Assembly (NCBI GenBank): GCA_031373785.1
Contig: JANMNE010000183.1
Span: 25,129 to 89,128, forward strand
DNA length: 64,000 nucleotides
Source: JAENVT01 sp031373785
GTDB lineage: Bacteria > Actinomycetota > Acidimicrobiia > Acidimicrobiales > Ilumatobacteraceae
Reading direction: 5' to 3'
Of the stretch, positions 16,863 through 25,133 are shown one piece after another (positions within the stretch are counted from its first letter, which is position 1; each line of letters opens with the position of its first letter). The notes under the pieces are model-generated. The model did not search any database and had not been told where the DNA came from. It saw only the letters and a list, made by a program, of their open reading frames with translations. The position numbers and the translations under genes were made by a program.

Positions 16863-16875
16863 CGACAAGGACGTC

Positions 16876-17238
16876 ATGCAATTCACGCGCTGCACTCCCA
16901 GCAAGCGCGATGACCGCGGAGTCGTCGCGCTCGAGTTCGTTCTCGTGGCTCCGTTCCTCTTCGCGTTCATTTTGATCATCGCCCAGTTCGGCATCTACTT
17001 CAGCACGACGGTCGACGTGAACGATGCGGCACGAGATGCCGCACGGACGCTTGCGTTGCGGGGAACACCAACCTATCCGGCTGGCGTGACTGCTTCGAAC
17101 GTCGTGACATGCGCTGCCGGTGACACCACGAGCAACGCGAGAGTGACCCTCACCACCAGCTACACCTTCGACATACCGTTCATCTCACTCGGTACCAAGT
17201 CGATCACAGCAATAGGAACCATGCGATGCGGCGGTTGA
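16876..17238 (+). CDS. tadE: TadE-like pseudopilin
   Basis: 120 residues. The N-terminus RDDRGVVALEFVLVAPFLFAFILIIAQFGIYFS is a pilin-like leader and helix with the family Gly-VVALEF processing site, followed by DAARDAARTLALRG. A single Cys pair (VTCAAG, MRCGG) may form a disulfide. It is predicted to be a minor pseudopilin that helps assemble the Tad pilus. Start chosen at 16876, with AAGG six to nine bases upstream. The end overlaps the next gene by 13 bases in another frame. Confidence 0.85.
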   Translation: MQFTRCTPSKRDDRGVVALEFVLVAPFLFAFILIIAQFGIYFSTTVDVNDAARDAARTLALRGTPTYPAGVTASNVVTCAAGDTTSNARVTLTTSYTFDIPFISLGTKSITAIGTMRCGG

Positions 17239-18164
17239 GTCAACAAGATGATCGAGGCATCGCCACGGTCTTCGTGGTGGCGATGATGCCCGTGCTCATG
17301 CTCTTCGTATCGTTGGTGCTCGATGGCGGCCGGGGCATGGTGGCTCGAGGCGAGACACAGAACGCCGCGGACGCGAGTGCCCTTGCTAAAGCAACCGACT
17401 GTGCGAAGGGCATCACGACGACGGACATCGCGCCCTATCAAACCAGTGGTGTTGTGCTCGCCAACGCGCCGACGTGCGGGAGCGGGTCTACGACGGTCTC
17501 CATGACACGAACCATCACGGCCACGTTCCCACTGGGCGTCGGTCCTTGGGACGTGACGAAATCTGCGACGGCGAGGTGGAGCATTCTCAACACGTCGACA
17601 GGTGTCTTTCCGATAACCATCGCAACGTGTGCGCTTACCGGCGTGTCCTTCGGACAGAAGGTCACGTTCCACGCCCACAATTTCGGTGGGTGCACTAACC
17701 CCTCCGGTCAGTTCGGTTGGACCGACATCAACTGCTCCAGTCCCTCGACGGTAACGGTCGGCACGGGATCTGGCATCGGTGGTCAAACCGGTAACACGCC
17801 CACGGCCTGCAGCAACACCCAACTGGATGCGTTCATCGGCAAGGACGTTCTGGTGCCGGTGTGGGATCCGAGCGTCACCTCATGCGGCAAGACCTATTGC
17901 CTGACCACGTTCGTTCAGTTTCATTTGACTGGATGGTCGGCAAACGGTCAAAACTTCGGCACTTCTCCTCCGAGCACGCTCCAGAAGCAGTGCGACGGCC
18001 GCGCTGACGGGGACCCGAACTTCCAGGCGAGTCCACCCGAGAACACGGCCTGCATCAGGGGCTACTTCGTGAAGTTCACCACTGAGACCGGACTGTTCGG
18101 TCCTGGTGCCTGCAACACGGCGACCTTGCTCTTCGTCTGTCGCGTCTACCTCTCGCTCAGCTAA
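17226..18164 (+). CDS. TadG-like pilus assembly protein
   Basis: 312 residues. The N-terminal 60 residues DDRGIATVFVVAMMPVLMLFVSLVLDGG...NAADASALAKA match the TadE/TadG-like family, with one membrane helix and the conserved DGGR...AADAAALA segment. The rest is an exported, Cys- and Thr-rich domain with at least ten Cys. It overlaps the tadE-like gene, and AGGAACC lies just upstream. TadG proteins are thought to anchor the pilus or span the envelope. The C-terminal domain is not recognised and lacks an obvious vWA motif; a vWA domain is found on the TadB protein of this operon instead. Confidence 0.8.
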   Translation: MRRLSQQDDRGIATVFVVAMMPVLMLFVSLVLDGGRGMVARGETQNAADASALAKATDCAKGITTTDIAPYQTSGVVLANAPTCGSGSTTVSMTRTITATFPLGVGPWDVTKSATARWSILNTSTGVFPITIATCALTGVSFGQKVTFHAHNFGGCTNPSGQFGWTDINCSSPSTVTVGTGSGIGGQTGNTPTACSNTQLDAFIGKDVLVPVWDPSVTSCGKTYCLTTFVQFHLTGWSANGQNFGTSPPSTLQKQCDGRADGDPNFQASPPENTACIRGYFVKFTTETGLFGPGACNTATLLFVCRVYLSLS

Positions 18165-18194
18165 CCCCCACTACACGCAAGGAACAACCCCCAC

Positions 18195-19007
18195 ATGAAG
18201 AACAAACGGCGGATCACAGGGATCATTGCAGCACTGGTCCTGGCCATCATCGGCACGGTGGCCCTCGCGGGCTACGTGCAATCGGCGAAAGACAAGGCGG
18301 TAGCTAGCGAAGCCCTTGTCGACGTCTACGTCGTCGACAAGCTCGTGCCGAAGGGCGCCGAGGCGGAGACGATCAAGTCATCGGTCTCGGTCGAGCACGT
18401 ACCGAGCCGGCTGAAGCAGTCGGGTGCGATCACCGACCTCGACGCGGTGGGCTCCAATGTGGCCGCCACCGACCTCCAGCCCGGTGACCAGCTGCTGGCG
18501 GCGCGATTGGTCGCGAAGGACCAAGTGTCCGCGGAGGTCACGGACAAGGTTCAGATCTCGACCGTGCTGGCGGCGGAGCGAGCGGTCGGCGGGTCGCTAC
18601 AGAAGGGTGATCTGGTCGGTGTCTACCTCTCGTTCGATCCCTTCGACCTCGACAACGCAGAGCAGACCGACCCGGCTGCGGCGATCGCCGGGGATGCCGC
18701 GCCGACGACGACCGCTGCGCCGAAGAAGTCGCCGAACACGACTCGGCTGGAGTTCCAGCACGTGTTGGTGACCAACGTGCAAACGACCGATGCTCCGGTG
18801 AACGCCGACGTCAAAGATGCGAAGGGCGTCGCGCAGGTGACCGGGTTGCAGTACGTGGTCACGTTGGCCCTCTCGCCCGAACAGTCGGAGCGCTTCGTGT
18901 TCGCCACCGAGTTCGGCCACGTGTGGCTGTCGAATGAGCCGGCGTCGGTGTCCGACGACGGCACACGACTGGTCACCCTCGGCAACGTGTACGCGGTGGT
19001 GAAGTGA
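18195..19007 (+). CDS. cpaB: CpaB/RcpC pilus assembly protein
   Basis: 270 residues. One N-terminal membrane helix (about 9-28) is followed by an SAF domain (residues 40-105, VYVVDKLVPKGAEAETIKSSVSVEHVP ... LQPGDQLLAARL) and then an RcpC/CpaB domain with a Thr/Ala/Pro insertion near 165-180. In other Tad systems CpaB acts in the periplasm at the pilus exit channel; in a bacterium without a clear outer membrane it probably acts at the membrane face or peptidoglycan. The TGA overlaps the next ATG (TGATG). Confidence 0.88.
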   Translation: MKNKRRITGIIAALVLAIIGTVALAGYVQSAKDKAVASEALVDVYVVDKLVPKGAEAETIKSSVSVEHVPSRLKQSGAITDLDAVGSNVAATDLQPGDQLLAARLVAKDQVSAEVTDKVQISTVLAAERAVGGSLQKGDLVGVYLSFDPFDLDNAEQTDPAAAIAGDAAPTTTAAPKKSPNTTRLEFQHVLVTNVQTTDAPVNADVKDAKGVAQVTGLQYVVTLALSPEQSERFVFATEFGHVWLSNEPASVSDDGTRLVTLGNVYAVVK

Positions 19008-19891
19008 TGGAGACCAACGAGATGCCGTCCGTGATCATCGGGCATGACATGTCCCCGGAGCTGGCTGCCAATGTCACGACCGCCCTCCGCGGAATCGGCG
19101 TCGCCGTCAAGGCCAATGTCTTCGCTCCTCCATCGCGCCAGACCAAGGTCATCGTCGTGGTCTCGCCGAAGGGCGGCTCCGGCAAGACCGCAGTCTCCTC
19201 CAACCTCGCGGTCGCTCTCGCCGAGCGCTTTCCCGGCCGCGTGGTCGCTGTCGACCTCGACGTGCAGTTCGGCGACCTGGGGGCCGCACTGTCGTTGACC
19301 CCGCAACACACGCTGTCGCAGTTGGCCCGCACCACACAGATCGACGCCACCACTGTCAAGCTGTTCCTCACGCTCTACTACAACGGCCTATACGTCCTGG
19401 CCGGCGCCCACGACCCCGTGGACGCCGATTCGATCAACCACGCGCACGTCTCGGCGGTGCTGCCGTTGCTGGCGCAGAACTTCGACTACGTGATCGTCGA
19501 CACCCCGGCGGGGCTCGACGAGCGCACGCTGGCCGCGATCGAGTGCGCTACCGATCTCCTGCTGGTGTCGAGCCTCGACGTGACGAGCATCCGCAGCATG
19601 CGCAAAGCACTGGACGCCTTCGACCACGTCGGTGTCAAGGCTGAGCGACAGCTCGTCCTCAACCGGTCTGACTCCAAGGTCGGGCTCAACCCGGCCGATG
19701 CCGAAGAGGCCATCGGCATGAAGATCTCCTGCTCGATCCCGTCGAGCCGGGACATCCCGCTGTCGCTGAACCTGGGCACGCCCGTCGTCATCAGCGAACC
19801 GAAGTCGGCGGTGGCCAAACAGCTGCAACAACTCGTGCAGCTGTATGCGCCGGTCGATGAAACCAAGGCGCGCAAGGGCAGGCGGCGGTGA
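19007..19891 (+). CDS. cpaE: CpaE/TadZ ParA-like ATPase
   Basis: 294 residues. A short N-terminal segment lacks a clear receiver domain and is followed by a MinD/ParA-type ATPase with deviant Walker A SPKGGSGKTAVSSN (about residue 54), Asp in AVDLDVQFGDLG, and YVIVDTPAGLDERTLAAI. CpaE/TadZ places the Tad machine at its site in the cell. The ATG at 19007 shares one base with the upstream stop; a GTG at 19004 is also possible. The stop overlaps the next gene's GTG (GTGA). Confidence 0.88.
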   Translation: METNEMPSVIIGHDMSPELAANVTTALRGIGVAVKANVFAPPSRQTKVIVVVSPKGGSGKTAVSSNLAVALAERFPGRVVAVDLDVQFGDLGAALSLTPQHTLSQLARTTQIDATTVKLFLTLYYNGLYVLAGAHDPVDADSINHAHVSAVLPLLAQNFDYVIVDTPAGLDERTLAAIECATDLLLVSSLDVTSIRSMRKALDAFDHVGVKAERQLVLNRSDSKVGLNPADAEEAIGMKISCSIPSSRDIPLSLNLGTPVVISEPKSAVAKQLQQLVQLYAPVDETKARKGRRR

Positions 19892-21240
19892 GCCTCACCG
19901 AACGCATCAACCAGGCCCAGCAAGCCGCCGCGCAGCGCGGGGAGGTCGCCAGCGGTTGGCGGCAAGGGCCGAGCCAGACCCTCACCATCGATGGGCTGGG
20001 CGACTACAAGGCCAAGGTTCACGACGCGCTGTTCGAGCGCCTCGGCACCCGGCTCTTCGAGGCAACGAACGAGGAGCAGTTGCAGTCCCTCGTGCTGACC
20101 GAGATCGGCGCTCTGATGGACGCCACCGAGACAGCGCTGTCGCCCCAGGAGCGCCAGTTTCTGGTGCGCGACATCGCCCGGGACGTCATGGGCCTCGGCC
20201 CGCTCGAGCAGTTCCTCGCCGACCCCACCGTCACCGAAGTCATGGTGAACGGGAGCAACTTCATCTACGCCGAACGCAACGGCGTCATCGAACAAACCGG
20301 GGCGCGCTTCATCTCCGAAGACCACCTGCGTCGTGTCATCGATCGGATCGTCTCGTCGGTTGGTCGTCGCATCGACGAATCCTCGCCGATGGTGGACGCC
20401 CGCCTGGCCGACGGCTCGCGTGTCAACGTCATCGTGCCGCCCCTGTCGCTCGACGGATCGATCCTCACCATCCGCAAGTTCGCCAAGGACGCGTTCCGGG
20501 CGACCGACCTGATCGCCATGGGAACGCTGACCGAGCACGTGGCGTCAGTACTGGCCGCCGCTGTTGAGGGTGGCATGAACGTCCTCATCTCCGGCGGCAC
20601 TGGCACGGGCAAGACCACGATGCTGAATGTGCTGTCGAGCTTCGTTCCCCGCGTGGACCGGATCATCACGATCGAGGACGCCGTCGAGTTGCAGTTGCTG
20701 CAGACGCACGTGATCCGCCTCGAGGCGCGCCCGCCCAACATCGAGGGCCAAGGAGAGATCACCATTCGTGACCTCGTCCGCAACGCCTTGCGAATGCGGC
20801 CGGACCGCATCATCGTCGGGGAGGTCCGCGGCGCCGAGGCCCTCGACATGCTCCAGGCAATGAACACGGGCCACGACGGCTCGATGTCCACGGTGCACGC
20901 CAACTCCCCGCGGGATGCTCTGGCCAGGGTGGAGACGATGGTGCTGATGGCCGGCTTCGACCTGCCCACGCGGGCCATCCGCGAGCAGATCGCCTCGGCG
21001 CTCAACCTCATCGTCCACGTCGATCGTTTCCGCGACGGCTCTCGCCGCGTCAGCCACGTCACCGAGGTGGTCGGGATGGAGGGTGACATCATCACCCTCC
21101 AGGACATCTACAGGTACGACTACAGGGCGAATTGCCTGATCGCGACGGGCATCCGCCCGGAATTCGTCGACCGACTGGAGGACCGCGGGGTCACCGTGCC
21201 CGGCGGGTTGTTCGGTACACCCGACATGTGGCAGCGATGA
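19888..21240 (+). CDS. cpaF: TadA/CpaF secretion ATPase
   Basis: 450 residues, usual family length. The T2SS/T4SS-type ATPase has Walker A SGGTGTGKTT (about residue 235), an Asp box around IITIEDAVEL, Walker B RMRPDRIIVGEVRG (about 305), and a His box TGHDGSMSTVHANS. It powers pilus assembly at the cytoplasmic face with TadB and TadC. Starts at a GTG overlapping the cpaE stop and ends overlapping the vWA-tadB ATG (ATGA), so translation is coupled on both sides. Confidence 0.95.
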   Translation: MSLTERINQAQQAAAQRGEVASGWRQGPSQTLTIDGLGDYKAKVHDALFERLGTRLFEATNEEQLQSLVLTEIGALMDATETALSPQERQFLVRDIARDVMGLGPLEQFLADPTVTEVMVNGSNFIYAERNGVIEQTGARFISEDHLRRVIDRIVSSVGRRIDESSPMVDARLADGSRVNVIVPPLSLDGSILTIRKFAKDAFRATDLIAMGTLTEHVASVLAAAVEGGMNVLISGGTGTGKTTMLNVLSSFVPRVDRIITIEDAVELQLLQTHVIRLEARPPNIEGQGEITIRDLVRNALRMRPDRIIVGEVRGAEALDMLQAMNTGHDGSMSTVHANSPRDALARVETMVLMAGFDLPTRAIREQIASALNLIVHVDRFRDGSRRVSHVTEVVGMEGDIITLQDIYRYDYRANCLIATGIRPEFVDRLEDRGVTVPGGLFGTPDMWQR

Positions 21241-22928
21241 AGCGGCTGCCGCACATCCTCGTCCCGCTCGTCGTGTGCGGCTTGGTTGCTGTCCTCTTCA
21301 GTGCCCCGGCCGACGCCCAGGCCCCGGCGGGCAACCTCGAGGTCATCATCGCGATTGACACGTCCGGGAGCATGCGGCCGGCCATCGGTGCCGCCAAGGC
21401 AGCTGCGATCGAGTTCGTGGCATCGATGCCTGCAAACGTCGGCATCGGTGTCGAGACGTTCGGCGATTCCGTCACCGTGTTGACCCCGCCGACGACCGAC
21501 CGCACGCTGCTGAGCGAGGAGATCAACGCGATCGTGACGGGCGGCAACACCGCGCTCTACGACGTCGTGGTCACCGCCAGCCACCACTTCACGCCGACGG
21601 TCGAGCACAAGGTGCTCGTGTTGTTGTCGGACGGTAAGGACGACGGCAGCACGGCCACGTTGGACGAGGCCATCGCCGCGGTTCACGATGTGCACGTCGA
21701 GGCCATCAGCCTGACCACGGCCGCGACGGACATCAACAGCCTCTCGGCCCTCGGCCCGGTCACGTCTGCCGACGACGCGGCCGGAGTTTCGGCGGCCTTC
21801 GCCCGCGTCGCCGGCCTGGTCGTCAGCGTCGCGGAACCGATCGCCGTCCCCAGTTCGGCCGTGCCGGTCACCACCATCGCGGCACCGACCACGACCTCAC
21901 CGCCGCCCACCACCGCGGAAGCGGCGGCCACCACAGTCTCCTCCACAGTCTCCACCAGCCCTCCGGCGCCGGCCGTCGCGATCGCGTCATCGGATGCGCC
22001 GGCCTCGTCCTCGCGGCTGTGGCTTGGTGCCTTCGGCATCTTCGTCGGTCTGTTCGTACTCGTGTTGCTGCTCTTCCCCCGTGAGCGGGTTTCCAAGGCT
22101 CGGCTCGGCATCGACAAGCCGCGCAGCGTGTCCGACATGGGCAGGCGTGCCATCTCGGCCGTTGAGGAGGCCCTCGAGCGGCGAGGCAAGCGCGCCGAAC
22201 TGGCGACGGCCTTGGCGGTCGCCGACATCTCCGTGAACCCCGCCGAGTTCGTCGCTCTGGTCGCCGTCGTCGCCGTCGTCGCCGGCCTCGTCGGCCTGCT
22301 GGCCGGCGGGCCGTTCGTCGGCCTGCTCGTGGCATTCGCGGTCTGTCTCGTGGTCAGGGTCTACGTACGCCGGACCACGGCCAAGCGCCGCGCGGCATTC
22401 GCCGACCAGTTGCCCGACGTGCTCCAACTGGTCACTACAGCACTCCGCAGCGGGTACGGCCTCACCCAGGCACTCGACTCGGTCGCCGAGGACGCCGAGG
22501 AGCCCGCACGCAGCGAGTTCGCCCACGTGCTCGTCGAGTCGCGCCTCGGCCGCGATTTGTCGGAGGCCATGCGCGCAATCGCACAGCGTATGAAGAGCGA
22601 GGACCTGGAGTGGGTGGTCGCGGCAATCGACATCAACCGCGACACTGGCGGCAACCTGTCCGAGATCCTCAACACGGTTGGCGCCACGATTCGCGAGCGC
22701 CAGCGCATGGCCCGTCAAGTCGGAACCCTCACGGCCGAGGGCCGGCTTTCCGCCCGGATCCTGACGGTGCTGCCACTCGTGATGGCCCTCTGGCAGTGGC
22801 GGGTGAACCCGGAGAACTTCGCCTTGCTGACGCGTGGCGGCGGGCTTGTTGCCCTCGTCATTGGAGGGATCCTCATGCTCCTGGGCACGATCTGGATCCA
22901 CAGGATCGTCAACTCGCTCTCTTCGTAA
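21237..22928 (+). CDS. tadB: vWA domain-TadB fusion (pilus inner-membrane platform)
   Basis: 563 residues. A signal peptide (1-27) leads into an exported von Willebrand factor A domain (about 32-200) with an intact MIDAS start DTSGSMRPAIG and later SDGKDDG. A Thr/Ser/Pro-rich linker (about 208-262, many TTT/PPP) precedes a membrane helix (266-288) and a type II secretion F domain (about 350-500, LQLVTTALRSGYGLTQALDSVAEDAEEP ... INRDTGGNLSEIL), followed by two C-terminal helices. TadB is normally only the membrane platform; here an extracellular metal-dependent adhesion domain is joined to it. It could sense or grip the pilus or a surface. The fusion is in one uninterrupted frame. Confidence 0.9.
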   Translation: MKRLPHILVPLVVCGLVAVLFSAPADAQAPAGNLEVIIAIDTSGSMRPAIGAAKAAAIEFVASMPANVGIGVETFGDSVTVLTPPTTDRTLLSEEINAIVTGGNTALYDVVVTASHHFTPTVEHKVLVLLSDGKDDGSTATLDEAIAAVHDVHVEAISLTTAATDINSLSALGPVTSADDAAGVSAAFARVAGLVVSVAEPIAVPSSAVPVTTIAAPTTTSPPPTTAEAAATTVSSTVSTSPPAPAVAIASSDAPASSSRLWLGAFGIFVGLFVLVLLLFPRERVSKARLGIDKPRSVSDMGRRAISAVEEALERRGKRAELATALAVADISVNPAEFVALVAVVAVVAGLVGLLAGGPFVGLLVAFAVCLVVRVYVRRTTAKRRAAFADQLPDVLQLVTTALRSGYGLTQALDSVAEDAEEPARSEFAHVLVESRLGRDLSEAMRAIAQRMKSEDLEWVVAAIDINRDTGGNLSEILNTVGATIRERQRMARQVGTLTAEGRLSARILTVLPLVMALWQWRVNPENFALLTRGGGLVALVIGGILMLLGTIWIHRIVNSLSS

Positions 22929-22952
22929 TGAAATGAAAACAGGAACGGAACC

Positions 22953-23804
22953 ATGAACCTCACAGTCATCCTCGGCTCCATGGCGCTGATCGGCGCGATC
23001 GGCATGTTCTGGTGGGGCCTCTCCGCTCGACCGTCAGCGGCTCGCGCCAACCTCTTCGCCGGCTTGGCGCAACCCGAAGCACCCGTCAGCAAGTCGGCCT
23101 CGATCCTGCTCGGGTTGGGCCGCACCACGCGCCGCATCCTGCCCAAGCCGCTCGTCGACGGGCTGGAGGTCAACCTCGTTCAGGCCGGGCATCCCTATGG
23201 CCTGGACCTGGCTCGAATCCTCGGGATCAAGGTCGTCCTGGCCGGGATGACGTCGTTCATGCTGCTCCTCGCCGGCCATCCGACAGTCGCCGTCGTTGGC
23301 GCCGGGCTGCTGTTCTTCCTGCCCGACTACTGGGTGCTGTCCGTGCGGGACAAGCGCCAAGCCGCGATGCAGGCCAAGGCTGCCGACACGATCGACCAGT
23401 TGACCATCTGCGTCGAAGCCGGACTCGGCTTCGACGCTGCGCTCGCACGTGTGGCGACGACGACCGAGGGTCCTCTGACCGAAGAGCTCCGTCACACGAT
23501 CAGCGACATCCGGGCGGGTGTACCGCGCGCCCAGGCGTTGCGGACGCTGGCCGACCGGGCGCAGATCGTGGAGATCCGCCAGTTGGTCACGGCGCTCCTC
23601 CAAGCGCAGAAGCACGGCGTGCCGATTGCGCACACGTTGCGCACTCAGTCGGCGGAGATGCGGATGAAGCGCAAGCAGCGCACGGAGGAGAAGGCGGCCA
23701 AGCTGACCGTCAAGATGCTCTTTCCCATCATCTTTTGCTTCGTGCCGGTGTTCATGATCGTCACCGCGGGGCCCGCCATCCTCAGTCTTGGGAACTCCTT
23801 GTAG
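22953..23804 (+). CDS. tadC: TadC-like membrane platform protein
   Basis: 283 residues. An N-terminal helix (5-22), two central helices (about 95-130) and a C-terminal helix flank a type II secretion F domain (DTIDQLTICVEAGLGFDAALARVATTTEGPL ... LVTALLQAQKHGVPIAHTLRTQSAEMR). It is the second platform subunit, partnering TadB. It lies 24 bases after the TadB stop, with GGAACGGAACC before the ATG, and is the last gene of the Tad operon, followed by a strong hairpin. Confidence 0.92.
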   Translation: MNLTVILGSMALIGAIGMFWWGLSARPSAARANLFAGLAQPEAPVSKSASILLGLGRTTRRILPKPLVDGLEVNLVQAGHPYGLDLARILGIKVVLAGMTSFMLLLAGHPTVAVVGAGLLFFLPDYWVLSVRDKRQAAMQAKAADTIDQLTICVEAGLGFDAALARVATTTEGPLTEELRHTISDIRAGVPRAQALRTLADRAQIVEIRQLVTALLQAQKHGVPIAHTLRTQSAEMRMKRKQRTEEKAAKLTVKMLFPIIFCFVPVFMIVTAGPAILSLGNSL

Positions 23805-23853
23805 AAGTTTCCCGGAACGACGCGGGGCCGTGGGGGTCCCCTGTCTGCGCGAG

Positions 23854-23877
23854 GCGCCGGTGCGAACGCACCGGCGC
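23854..23877 (+). terminator. Terminator of the Tad operon
   Basis: An 11-base arm GCGCCGGTGCG and its exact complement, separated by AA (in practice a 10-bp stem with a 4-base loop), lie 50 bases after the tadC stop. The following bases are moderately T-rich (TTCCGTGCATCTT). Confidence 0.75.
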
Positions 23878-23895
23878 TTCCGTGCATCTTGCGGC

Positions 23896-24004
23896 CTCAA
23901 TGCCGTCATCCTCGGCGCATCGTTCGACACCCCGGGTGACCGACGTCGCCAGCCATAGCGCCGATGTAATCGGAGATCTCGAGGCGGCTCAAGCCGCGGC
24001 GTAG
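23896..24004 (+). pseudogene. Peroxiredoxin gene remnant with internal deletion
   Basis: Two short blocks match the peroxiredoxin gene at 35897-36361. Bases 23896-23935 read LNAVILGASFDTPG (compare 36077-36116). Bases 23936-24004 read VTDVASHSADVIGDLEAAQAAA and a stop (compare 36296-36361). The roughly 180 bases between them in the full copy are missing, and the join shifts the frame. The N-terminal half is absent. This is a decayed paralogue, or the scar of a recombination event next to the broken protease. Confidence 0.8.
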
Positions 24005-24018
24005 GTCGGCGGCGTCTG

Positions 24019-25069
24019 GACCTTGCGTTCCGAGAATGCCAATGGGACATGTCGGTCATCAAGACCGGGCCTGCGGCATGGGCGAAAGCCACTGGCGCCG
24101 GCGTCAAGGTCGGGGTCATCGACGGTGGGCTCGAATTCACCCATCCCGACCTCGCCGGAGCGATCGATGTCGGCCTCTCCTGCTCGTTCATCCTCAGCAC
24201 CACACCGACCGCTGATTCTGCCGAGATCGCCAATGGTGACTGCGCGAACAAGGCGGCAGTGCAGGACCTCCAAGGTCATGGCACTCACGTGGCCACCACG
24301 ATCGCCAGTCGGTTCAACGGCATCGGGATCGTCGGCGTCGCACCACAAGCGACCGTCGTCGGCCTGGAGGCATGCACCATCGCCGGCTTCTGCTTCGCCG
24401 ATTCCGTCGCTGCCGCGCTGCGGTACGCAGGCGACCACAAGCTGGATGTCGTCAACCTCAGCCTGTTTGCCGATCCGTACCTGTACTTCTGCGCCAACGA
24501 TGCCGGTCAACGGGCGATGCTGCTCGACCTGCAGAAGGCGGCTCGGTATGCCGAGCAGCGAGGCGTCGTGATCGTGGCCGCAGCCGGCAACGAAGCTCAG
24601 GACCTGGGGCATCCAACCGAGGACACGATCAGCCCCGACTGGCCGCCGGACACCGCGATCGTACGAACCGTGCGGAACAACTGCCGCGTCGCGCCGGCAG
24701 AGCCTCCCGGCGACGGTCTTCGGACGCGGGCGCATTCCCGCCGGCTGGTCGAGCACCGACGCCACTGGCACCTGGGAGGCTTTGATCCCGGCGAACCGCG
24801 CGGTCGTCACCGGTGGCGGTCGCTATGTGTGGATCAGTGGTACGTCGATGGCGTCACCGCACGTCGCCGGTGTCACCGCACTCATCCGGTCGAAGTTCCC
24901 GAACATGCCCCAGGGTGCCGTTGCCGCCCTCTTCCGGTCGTCCGCCACACCGACAGCATGCCCCGAAGGCTGGCCGGCGGATTATCCACGGCAGTGCACG
25001 GGCAGTTCGGCCAACACGTCGTTCTTCGGCGGCGGCACCGTCAACGCGCTCGGGGCTGTCTCGCGGTAA
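24019..25069 (+). pseudogene. Subtilisin-like (S8) serine protease, broken
   Basis: The first frame carries QWDM then the catalytic Asp (VKVGVIDGGLEFTHPDL), the His (LQGHGTHVATTIASRFNG) and the oxyanion Asn region (VIVAAAGNEAQDLGHP). It continues to NNCRVAPAEPPG at about 24710. The rest of the family sequence reappears one base out of phase, with the catalytic Ser in WISGTSMASPHVAGVTALIRSKFPN and a stop at 25069. Compared with intact subtilases, a segment of a few tens of residues is missing at the join. Signal peptide and propeptide are also missing. Both an indel and an N-terminal loss therefore argue for a true pseudogene, not a single sequencing error. Confidence 0.85.
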
Positions 25070-25086
25070 CCGTCCGGATTCGCTCA

Positions 25087-25126
25087 ATCCGTGGAGAGTC
25101 GCCCTCGCGGGAGGCTCTCCACGGAT
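25087..25126. terminator. Bidirectional hairpin terminator
   Basis: A perfect 12-bp stem ATCCGTGGAGAG / CTCTCCACGGAT (25087-25098 and 25115-25126), with CCTC/GAGG pairing inside the loop, lies between the broken protease and the convergent stop of the giant surface protein at 25134. Confidence 0.8.
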
Positions 25127-25133
25127 CAGGGCT

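Noticed and set aside
16525..16875. Extension of the tadE frame upstream through the second pilin gene
   Set aside because: The pilin is encoded in another frame with its own ribosome site. The extended translation is Ser/Arg/Pro-rich and lacks homology.
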